This document shows positions 1-7,373 of a stretch of DNA of 28,700 bases, one piece after another. The DNA lies in assembly GCA_964528605.1 (NCBI GenBank), contig CAZGSV010000030.1, positions 1-28,700 of the forward strand, read 5' to 3'. The stretch's first letter is position 1. The number at the start of each line of letters is the position of its first letter. The notes under the pieces were generated by a model, which searched no databases, was not told the DNA's origin, and saw only the letters and a list, made by a program, of their open reading frames with translations. This DNA comes from CAZGSV01 sp964528605. Lineage in GTDB: Bacteria; Armatimonadota; Zipacnadia; CAZGSV01. Position numbers and translations under genes: made by a program.

Positions 1-203
1 CCTGCGGCTGCCGGGCGGTGACCGTAGGCCAGTATCTGGCGCCCTCGCCTCGCCACTACGCGGTTGCCGAGTTCGTGAGACCCGAGGACTTTGACGCTTA
101 TGCGCGGCTGGCGCATGAGATTGGGTTCAAGCGCGTGGCGAGCGGGCCGTTCGTGCGCAGTTCCTACGGCGCGGCGGAGATGTTCAAGGGAATCGGGGTC
201 TAG
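1..203 (+). CDS. lipA: Lipoyl synthase, C-terminal fragment (5' end outside window)
   Basis: LipA is a radical-SAM enzyme that inserts two sulfurs into octanoyl groups on lipoyl-dependent proteins in the cytoplasm. Only about the last 67 residues are inside the window; the reading frame is open from base 3, so the gene starts upstream. The visible part carries the family's C-terminal signatures: TVGQYLAPS followed by H, and GFKRVASGPFVRSSY, matching the usual TIGQYL-P and F-x-x-V-x-SGP-x-VRSSYHA blocks. The stop TAG at 201-203 directly abuts the tamB ATG at 204, so the two genes are probably cotranscribed and coupled. The radical-SAM cysteine motifs cannot be seen here. Family assignment is strong despite the truncation by the window edge. 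Confidence 0.93.
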   Translation, partial: CGCRAVTVGQYLAPSPRHYAVAEFVRPEDFDAYARLAHEIGFKRVASGPFVRSSYGAAEMFKGIGV

Positions 204-3200
204 ATGCGGCTGCCGCGAGTGTTCCCATCGCTGACCCTCAGGCAGCGCCTGTTACTGACCTTGTGGCCCTGGCTGATGCCTGTGCTCATCGTCGGCGGAG
301 GAGCGGCACTCGGCGACATCGTCGTCTTCCGCTGGCGTCTGAATGACCTGCGCCCGCTGGTGGTGGCCGAGGCGCGCGCGCGCCTTAACGCCGACCTAAG
401 CGTGGGTTCGCTTTCGGGGAGTCTGCTGGGCAAGGTGCGGCTTGACCGGCTAAGTCTCAAGGAGCCGGGCGAGGGTGGCCCTCTGGCCAAGGCGAAGAGC
501 GTGTCGGTGCGCTTCGGTTTGTGGCGCCTGCTCAAGGGCGAGTGCCCGCCCGCGGCGGCCGTGGAGAAGATCGAGGTCCAGGGCCTGGAGGCCTGGGTGC
601 GGCGCGACGCGCAGGGCCGGCTGTACTGGGCCCAACTCGTGAAGCCGCGGCCGCCAACGACCCCCGTCTTTCAGGCGGCTATCCATGCGCGCGACGCAAT
701 CGTTCACTACGAGGACTGGGACTTGCCGCCGGAGGGGCGCGGGCCGGTGCAGGTGACGGTCAAAGGGCTCGACGCCACCGTGACCTTCCCGCACCCGACC
801 TTGGTGTACATAGCCTTGTCGGGCGTCCCCGAGGGCGATCTTCCGGCGGAGCGGGTGGAGTCGGACATATGGCTCGATGCCGCTAACGGGACCAAGCGCA
901 CTGACACGCGCCTGACGGCCGCTGATCCGGCGCCGCTTTTCCAGTTGCTGAACAGGGAGCGCCGCCTGCGGGCCGTGCGAGGCCGGTTGGACGTGCGCGC
1001 GCGCACCCTGGCTTCGCGGCAATCGGTCAAGCCATCGGTCAGCGTTGTCGCATCGACGGAGGGGCTCGGCTTGGACACCACCTTGCTGCCTCGTCGCATC
1101 ACCGTGCAGGGCCGGGTACGGCTCGGCAGTGACTCGCTCCTGGTGCAGGGCATGAACGTGTCCTGGGGCAAGTCACGCGCGACCATCTCCGGCGGAATCA
1201 CCGACCTCACGCGCCCGAGCGCTGTGCTCGACATCGGTTTGCAGGGCGTCTGGTTGGAGGACCTCGGTAGAGCGCTGCCGTTGCCGAAGGGATGGGCGGC
1301 CAGCGGGGCGGTCCGAGGCCAGGTAGGGCTAACGGGGCTGCTGCGCAAGCCTGTGGTGAGCGCGCAACTGCAGCCGGTAGGGGTGTCCGTGCGCGGGCCT
1401 CACGGCGTGCAGTTTCGCGTGGACGACGGTCGCATAGCGGGGCAATCGCTCGGCGGCGACTTCTGGCAAGTGGGGTTGGCCCTGGGGCGCATCTCAGGGC
1501 GGGCGGCAGGACGCTCGTTCGTGGCACAGGGCATGGCCGGAGGGGGCGTCGGAAAAGGGTTGGTGGGGCTGGAGGGCAAGGCCGTCGCCAAAGTGGAAGA
1601 CCTGCTCCCTGGGCTGTCACCCACCCTTGAAGCGGACTTCTTCCTCAGCCCGGCGCAACTTGCGGTAGCACGGGCGAGAGGCGAAGCCTTCGGCGCTGAG
1701 ATACAGGCGACTGGAGGCATCGAGTTCGGCAAGGGCAAGCCCAAGGCGACACTGCAACTGGTCGGGCGCGGTGTTGACGTGGCGGCGGCGCTGGACCGGA
1801 TGGGCGTGCGCCGACCTGCCTTCGTGCACGGCAAGGCGAGCGGAGGAGTGGTGCTGCGCGTCGGAGGGGATGACTGGCAAGCGGACTGGGCAGGGTCTTT
1901 GGATTCGCCCGTACTCATTCAAGGGATCATGCTGGAGCGAGTGGAAGCGCTCGGTGAGATTAGCAACAAGGAGGGCGCAAGGGCGGAGGTGACCTTCCGC
2001 GGGTCCGCGCTCTCCGGGAACGCGATGTTCGCGGTGGACCGGCGGCAGAACTTGCGGGCGCAGGTGAGCGTGGAGCGGCTCGACGGTGCGTTGCTGCGCG
2101 GCTGGGCCGGCCTACCCGAGGCGGGCGGGCACGCTTCGGCGATGATACAGGTGGCGGGCACGCTCGAATCGCCGGTGGTGAGGGGCCTGGTGCTGCTCGA
2201 GGATCTCTCGCCGACGCCGCAGGCGCGCCTGGCCGGCCTGCTGCGGCTGAGCGGCGACCTCGACAGGCTGACACTGCACGAAAGCGTGCTGCGCGGGCCC
2301 ATGGGGCGCGTGCTGGTGTCCGGTGAGGTGCGCGACTTGCGCGCCGGCAGGCTCGCGGAAGTGGAAGGGCGCGCGCGCGCGACGCTGACGGCGCCTTCGG
2401 GGCTGATCGAGTACCAGGGGCCGAGACTCAGCGGCCCGGTGCAGGTGACGGCGGACCTCAGCGGCTCGCTCGCGGACCCGCGCGTGTGGCTGGACCTGGA
2501 GGGCCACGAGGTGCGCTTGGGCGAGCAGCCGATCGAATCGGTTCAGGGCCGAGCGGAGTACCGGGGAGGCACTCTCACCGTTAAGGACTTGGTGCTGCGC
2601 TCCCCCTGGGCCGAGGTAAGCGGCCAGGGAAGTCTGCAACCGGGGGGGGAGGGCGCCGTGAGCGGGCGCTTCCTGCTGAGCGAGGTAGACTTGGAGCGAG
2701 CGATCCCTCTGGTGGCGAAGCCGCCGGTCGCGGTCAAGGGCACCGCTGACATGACGATCGAGGTGAGCGGCACCTGGCGCGCGCCGCAGGGGCACTTCAG
2801 GCTGGACGGCGGCAACCTGCGTGCGGGCGACGTCATTGTGTCCAGGCTGTCCGCGCGGGGCGTGGCGGATCGGGGTGGCGTGAGCGCGGAGGAGGTAGAA
2901 GCGCGTGGGCCCTCAGGCCTGGTGCGCGGCTCCTTTGCCTACCGACGGGGGGATAGGTGGGTGCAGGCCAAAGGGCGGGCGAGCGACCTGGCCATTGCGG
3001 ATCTGGAGCGCACCTATCGCCTGCTCCGGCCGGCTCCGATCCGGGAGGCGCCGCCGGAGATCCGCGCGCGGCTGCGGGAGGGCGGGCAAGTCAGGTTGGG
3101 CGGCACGCTCGATGCCGAGTTTAACCTGGCCGGCCGCTATGACCGCGAGAACGGCGATCTACCCAAGGGCGAGGTATCCCTACAGACGCGCGGCCTGCGC

Positions 3201-5342
3201 CTGGGCGATTCGGCGCTGCCCGAGGTAGTGGCGCGCGTACAGGCGAGCGGGCGCCGGGTACACGTAAGGGAACTGAGGCTGGTTCAGGGGCGCGCGGCGC
3301 TGGTGGCCTCGGGCTACTTCGAGCCCAAGGGCTCGCTGCGCCTGGCGGCGTCGGCGTCCGGCTTCGAGGTCGGGCCGGTTGCGCGCTTGCTCAACTTGCA
3401 GGTGCCCGTTGAGGGCGAGGTCAATCTGACGCTGGCGGCGCGAGGGCCGGTGAAGGAACCGCAGATTGAAGGAACGGCGGAGGCGGTGGTGGTGCGCGCG
3501 GGCGCGGTGGTTCTGGACCGCGTGGAGTGCGAGAGATTCAGCCTGGCGGAGGGCGCTCTCCGCCTCGACGGCGTGCGTGCGGAGCGAGGCGAGGACATCG
3601 CGCGCGGAAGCGTGGTGTTGCCCTTCCGTTGGGAGGACAAGCGGATTCCGCGCGACCAGCCGATCAGGGTCGTAGGGCAGCTGAAGCGCATCCACTTGGA
3701 GCGCTGGCAGTCGCTGCTGCCGAAGGGGGTGCGTTTGCAGGGCTCGTTCGACGCGGTGGGCGCCATCACGGGCACGCTCAGCCGCCCGCTGGTCACCGGG
3801 GAAGCGCGGCTCAAGCGCGGCGTGGCGGGGTATGAGCCGTTGGGGCTGACCGCGCGCAATCTGGAGTTGAGCGCCCAGTTGTCCGCGAGTGCGTCGGGGA
3901 CCACCGTGCGGCTTCGCTTCTTGCGCGGGAGGCTTCTGGACGGCGACCTGGTCGCCGCCGGACAAGCCAACCTGGTCAGTTTCGCGCCTGCTTCGCTGTG
4001 GCGGCAGGACTATGACTTGACTCTCACTCTCGAGGATTTCAGCCTCCGTCAGGCGAAGAGACTGGCGGTCGCGCCCGTGGAGCAACCGGCTGGTTACCGC
4101 GGCGATCTGCGACTGGCGCTGCGTACGCCCAAGGGTGAATCCGCGCGGCTGGAGATCGAGCACCTGCGCTTGGGCACGCAAGAGAGGGGTTCCACCTTGG
4201 TCACCGGCAGCATAGGGCTGCGGGAGGCCTCGCCGCAGCGCTTCCTGTACAACGACTTCCATCTGTCCTTGGAGGCGCGGGACTTGCTGGCCCAGTGGGA
4301 TCCGTACTTCCGGGGCCGCGTGGACGGCGTGCTCAAGTTCGAGACTATGACCCCCGGGCAGCCGCCCAAAGTGGCGGGCGCCCTGGTGGCATCCAAGGGC
4401 ATCATCTATCTCGTGTCGCCCAAGCCGGAGGCCGCTGGTGTCCCGATGGCACTGCTGCCGTTGGGCACGCCGGCGTTGAGCGTAGCCGTGCGTATCGGTG
4501 AAGGGGTGGTGCTCAAGGCGCCGCCGGGGGAACTGGCGGTGATTCCGGTCAAAGGGCAAGTGCAGATAAGCCGGAACCTGGGCGGCCCGCTCTCGGCGCA
4601 CGCAAGCCTGGAAGCAGTGCCTGGCGGCAAGATGACCTCCCTCTCGGAGCGGTGGCAAGTGGAGGCGCTGCAGGCGCAGGCCTTCGTGCAAATACGCGCG
4701 CAGGACGAGTTTCTCTATCCCATTGGGGAGGCCGGGGCGGAGGCGGGCGAGCGCACGCGGGTGGTCATTCCCGCGGAGGTCGCGCGCCAGCCTGTCAACG
4801 TGAGCGGGCAGATGAACCTAGTGGCCCACACCACCAAGGTTTACCAGAAGCGCGAGTATCGCTTGACCATGCACCTGTACGGTCCGCTGACCGACCTACA
4901 CGCCGAGTTCTCCTCCGAGCCCTACCTGCCGGAGCAAGAGATCTATGCCCTGCTGGGGCAGAGGCAACTGGTGAGCCGCATACTGGCCGGGGGATCGGTG
5001 AAAGACCTGATGGGCGAGGAGGCGCTGCAGATAGCGACTACGGCCTTCGGCGCGGCCATCCTCAATCCGCTCGCGGCGCGGTTGGCGCAAACGCTCGGCC
5101 TGGAGGATGTCTACCTGACCTACGACCTGGAGAAGACGATGACGGTGGCGATCACGGAACGGGTGCTGGGTGAGTTGATGGTGAGCGCCACCGTGTACGT
5201 GGGCGCGCAGGAAGAGAGCAAGCGCTACTCACTCTCGTTCTCCTATCCGTTGACGACGGACCTGAGCCTGGCCGTGGCCACTGACGAAACCGGCAACCTG
5301 CAGAACCTGCGCTACCGGGGGCAATTCCACCGGCGCTTCTAG
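204..5342 (+). CDS. tamB: TamB-family (DUF490) translocation/assembly or lipid-transport protein
   Basis: A 1712-aa AsmA/TamB-type protein. TamB-family proteins are anchored in the inner membrane and span the periplasm as a long beta-groove; they act in outer-membrane protein insertion and in phospholipid transport between membranes. Visible: a hydrophobic N-terminal anchor at about residues 18-42, then a short AsmA-like start (LNADLSVGSLSGSLLGKV, about 61-78), a very long repetitive beta-strand region, and a typical C-terminal DUF490 domain in the last 350 residues or so (EIYALLGQRQL, then the conserved end with TYDLEKTMTVAITERVL and a terminal RRF). It is longer than the roughly 1250-aa E. 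coli TamB. The ATG directly follows the lipA stop with only weak Shine-Dalgarno-like purines (AAGGGA) upstream, suggesting coupling. No TamA is in the window, but BamA is encoded in the convergent operon. The stop overlaps that of the convergent lpxK-lpxL gene. Confidence 0.9.
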   Translation: MRLPRVFPSLTLRQRLLLTLWPWLMPVLIVGGGAALGDIVVFRWRLNDLRPLVVAEARARLNADLSVGSLSGSLLGKVRLDRLSLKEPGEGGPLAKAKSVSVRFGLWRLLKGECPPAAAVEKIEVQGLEAWVRRDAQGRLYWAQLVKPRPPTTPVFQAAIHARDAIVHYEDWDLPPEGRGPVQVTVKGLDATVTFPHPTLVYIALSGVPEGDLPAERVESDIWLDAANGTKRTDTRLTAADPAPLFQLLNRERRLRAVRGRLDVRARTLASRQSVKPSVSVVASTEGLGLDTTLLPRRITVQGRVRLGSDSLLVQGMNVSWGKSRATISGGITDLTRPSAVLDIGLQGVWLEDLGRALPLPKGWAASGAVRGQVGLTGLLRKPVVSAQLQPVGVSVRGPHGVQFRVDDGRIAGQSLGGDFWQVGLALGRISGRAAGRSFVAQGMAGGGVGKGLVGLEGKAVAKVEDLLPGLSPTLEADFFLSPAQLAVARARGEAFGAEIQATGGIEFGKGKPKATLQLVGRGVDVAAALDRMGVRRPAFVHGKASGGVVLRVGGDDWQADWAGSLDSPVLIQGIMLERVEALGEISNKEGARAEVTFRGSALSGNAMFAVDRRQNLRAQVSVERLDGALLRGWAGLPEAGGHASAMIQVAGTLESPVVRGLVLLEDLSPTPQARLAGLLRLSGDLDRLTLHESVLRGPMGRVLVSGEVRDLRAGRLAEVEGRARATLTAPSGLIEYQGPRLSGPVQVTADLSGSLADPRVWLDLEGHEVRLGEQPIESVQGRAEYRGGTLTVKDLVLRSPWAEVSGQGSLQPGGEGAVSGRFLLSEVDLERAIPLVAKPPVAVKGTADMTIEVSGTWRAPQGHFRLDGGNLRAGDVIVSRLSARGVADRGGVSAEEVEARGPSGLVRGSFAYRRGDRWVQAKGRASDLAIADLERTYRLLRPAPIREAPPEIRARLREGGQVRLGGTLDAEFNLAGRYDRENGDLPKGEVSLQTRGLRLGDSALPEVVARVQASGRRVHVRELRLVQGRAALVASGYFEPKGSLRLAASASGFEVGPVARLLNLQVPVEGEVNLTLAARGPVKEPQIEGTAEAVVVRAGAVVLDRVECERFSLAEGALRLDGVRAERGEDIARGSVVLPFRWEDKRIPRDQPIRVVGQLKRIHLERWQSLLPKGVRLQGSFDAVGAITGTLSRPLVTGEARLKRGVAGYEPLGLTARNLELSAQLSASASGTTVRLRFLRGRLLDGDLVAAGQANLVSFAPASLWRQDYDLTLTLEDFSLRQAKRLAVAPVEQPAGYRGDLRLALRTPKGESARLEIEHLRLGTQERGSTLVTGSIGLREASPQRFLYNDFHLSLEARDLLAQWDPYFRGRVDGVLKFETMTPGQPPKVAGALVASKGIIYLVSPKPEAAGVPMALLPLGTPALSVAVRIGEGVVLKAPPGELAVIPVKGQVQISRNLGGPLSAHASLEAVPGGKMTSLSERWQVEALQAQAFVQIRAQDEFLYPIGEAGAEAGERTRVVIPAEVARQPVNVSGQMNLVAHTTKVYQKREYRLTMHLYGPLTDLHAEFSSEPYLPEQEIYALLGQRQLVSRILAGGSVKDLMGEEALQIATTAFGAAILNPLAARLAQTLGLEDVYLTYDLEKTMTVAITERVLGELMVSATVYVGAQEESKRYSLSFSYPLTTDLSLAVATDETGNLQNLRYRGQFHRRF

Positions 5343-7303
5343 CGCGCCTCACCGGGGGGGCTTTCCTCGGGGGGGCGAGTGCGCCAGCGGTCGTGCATCC
5401 AGAGCCAGTGGTCGGGGTAGCGGCGCACCCACTCCTCGATGACGGCAGTGCAACGCTGCACCTCTGCGGTCACCGTGGCCGGGTCTTTGTCCGGCGAGAT
5501 CTCCAGGGGGGGCAGGAAGTACGCCTGAGAACGGCCCGGGCCGACTCTAACCGCGAAAGCGGGCACCAGGGCCGCCCCGGTTCTCTTGGCGAGCACCACT
5601 GGGCCGGTGGCGGTTGCCGCTTTCTTGCCGAAGAAGTCCACGAAGACGGCGTTGGTGGTGGTGTTCTGATCGAGCAGTATGGCCAGGATCTCGCCGTTGC
5701 GCAGCAGGCGGAGGGCGGCGCGCACATCGTCCGTCTGTATGACTTTGGCGCCCGCGCCCTGGCGTACTGAGTCAACCAACCGGTGCGTGCGGACGTCGTC
5801 CGCGGCGCGCGCCAGACCCGCCAAGGGGTAGTCCTGCGCGATGCGGGTGCCCAAATGCTCCCAGTTGCCGAAGTGGGCGGTCAGGAGGATGACCCCCCGG
5901 CCGCGCGCGTAGGCATCCGCCAGGAAGTGCTCGTCCACCATCTGGATGCGAGCGTGCAGGTCCTCGCCGCTGAGAAGCGGCATGCGTAGGAACTCGGCGA
6001 GCGTCTGACCGATGAAGCGGAAGTGGCGCCGGCACAAAGTGCGCAACTGGCCCGGCGTCATCTGCTTGCCGAAAGCCAGTGTCAGGTTCCTCAAGGCGAT
6101 GCGGCGGCGACTGCCCGACAGGGCGTAGACGAGGTCGCCCAGCTGGCGGCCGAGCCAGCAGGCGGCGCGCTCGGGCAGCAGAGCGGCAAGCGCGCTGACT
6201 CCGCGGAGCGCCAGGTAACCGGCTCGGTTCTCCATCCACTTGCGCAGCGACCGCGGCCGGCGTTGCGGGGGGGCGTGGGTGGCGGCCTCGAGCAGGTCCT
6301 GCCAGAGGCTCTCGGTGGGTGTCTCCTCGTGCGACTGCAAGTGGACTTCGAGAGCGTAGATTGGGAGGCCCGCCTTGAGCCGCTCGAGCCGCACCGCGTC
6401 CTTGGTGGTGGTGAGCAGTGCCTCCGCGTCATGCTCGCGGGCCAGGCTTTCGAGTTGCGCTAGGTCCTGCTGCGAGTACGGGTGATGGTCCGGGTATTCC
6501 GCTTGCGCAGCGATGGCGAAACCGGCCCGCCTGACGGTCTCGAGGAAGGCGCCGAAGTTGCCGATGCCCGCGAAGGCGACGAACGGTTTGCCGCTCAGCC
6601 GGCCGGGGGGGGCCGCCTGTTCGTGTACCGGGATCACCTCGCCGGGGCTGTGGCGCGTGAGGAAGACGGTGAGCCCGCTCTGCCGCCGCAAGGACTCGGC
6701 GAGAGCCCGCGCCTCCGGCGCCAGGTCGCTCCTCGTTATCCCAAGGTGAGTGGCGCGGCCTAGCGCCCGCATCGGCTCACGCAAGACGCCCGCTGGGAGA
6801 AGGCGCAATGCGCGCGCCGGGGTGGTGGCGTCCCAGAGCACGAGTTCGACGTCCTTGTGCAGCCGCCAGTATTGGAAGCCGTCGTCGAGCACGATGAAAT
6901 CGGCGCCCAGTTTCTCGATAGCGAGGCGCGCGGAGCGACCCCGGTCCTTGCCCACGAGGACGGGCGTTCCCGGCAGGGCCTTGGCCAAGAGAACGGCCTC
7001 GTCGCCGGCCTCCTCGACGCTCATCAGGAGGCTCCGGCCGTCGCTGACTGCCGCGGTGGCGCGCCGGCGGCGGCCGCGGTAGCCGCGCAGCAGCACGGCT
7101 ACGTGGTAGCCCCGTTGGCTGAGCCAGCGGGCCAGCCCGATGACCACGGTGGTCTTGCCGCTGCCGCCGACGGTTAGGTTCCCCACGCTGATGACCGGGC
7201 AGGGGAGGCGCGCGGGGCGGAGCAGGCGCAGGGCGTAGAGGGCGCGGTAGGCGGCCCAAGCCAGAAAGTACAGCGCTGACATGACGCGCAGGACGGCCAA
7301 CAA
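5339..7303 (-). CDS. lpxK: Bifunctional LpxK (tetraacyldisaccharide 4'-kinase) - LpxL/HtrB-like late acyltransferase fusion
   Basis: Two lipid A enzymes in one 654-aa chain. Residues about 1-340 are LpxK, which phosphorylates the 4' position of disaccharide-1-phosphate to give lipid IVA: N-terminal membrane helix (about 8-30), P-loop VGGSGKTT (45-52) and the conserved VLDDGFQ (138-144). Residues about 355-654 are an LpxL/HtrB-type acyltransferase, which adds a secondary acyl chain: HFGNWE (477-482) is the HX4(D/E) catalytic motif, LLDQNT (543-548) and WLWMHDRWRTRP (633-644) are family signatures. Both halves look complete and active. The coordinates use the TTG at 7303, but the frame stays open upstream and encodes LpxK-like sequence (SLSQRWQTLVAQPP); the likelier start is a CTG at 7381 behind a perfect AGGAGG, giving 680 aa. 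Last gene of the operon; its stop overlaps the tamB stop. I am sure of both domains, less so of the start. Confidence 0.92.
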   Translation of the reverse strand: MLAVLRVMSALYFLAWAAYRALYALRLLRPARLPCPVISVGNLTVGGSGKTTVVIGLARWLSQRGYHVAVLLRGYRGRRRRATAAVSDGRSLLMSVEEAGDEAVLLAKALPGTPVLVGKDRGRSARLAIEKLGADFIVLDDGFQYWRLHKDVELVLWDATTPARALRLLPAGVLREPMRALGRATHLGITRSDLAPEARALAESLRRQSGLTVFLTRHSPGEVIPVHEQAAPPGRLSGKPFVAFAGIGNFGAFLETVRRAGFAIAAQAEYPDHHPYSQQDLAQLESLAREHDAEALLTTTKDAVRLERLKAGLPIYALEVHLQSHEETPTESLWQDLLEAATHAPPQRRPRSLRKWMENRAGYLALRGVSALAALLPERAACWLGRQLGDLVYALSGSRRRIALRNLTLAFGKQMTPGQLRTLCRRHFRFIGQTLAEFLRMPLLSGEDLHARIQMVDEHFLADAYARGRGVILLTAHFGNWEHLGTRIAQDYPLAGLARAADDVRTHRLVDSVRQGAGAKVIQTDDVRAALRLLRNGEILAILLDQNTTTNAVFVDFFGKKAATATGPVVLAKRTGAALVPAFAVRVGPGRSQAYFLPPLEISPDKDPATVTAEVQRCTAVIEEWVRRYPDHWLWMHDRWRTRPPEESPPGEAR

Positions 7304-7373
7304 CAGCCGGGCAACCCCGGTGCGCGGCGGCTGAGCGACCAGGGTCTGCCAGCGCTGCGAAAGGCTGGCTGGC

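Noticed and set aside
3180..4691. Long antisense open frame (503 codons) opposite tamB, and other long frames opposite lpx genes and opposite the methyltransferase.
   Set aside because: High GC leaves few stop codons, and these frames are Arg/Pro/His-rich shadows without domains; the opposite strand encodes clear protein families.
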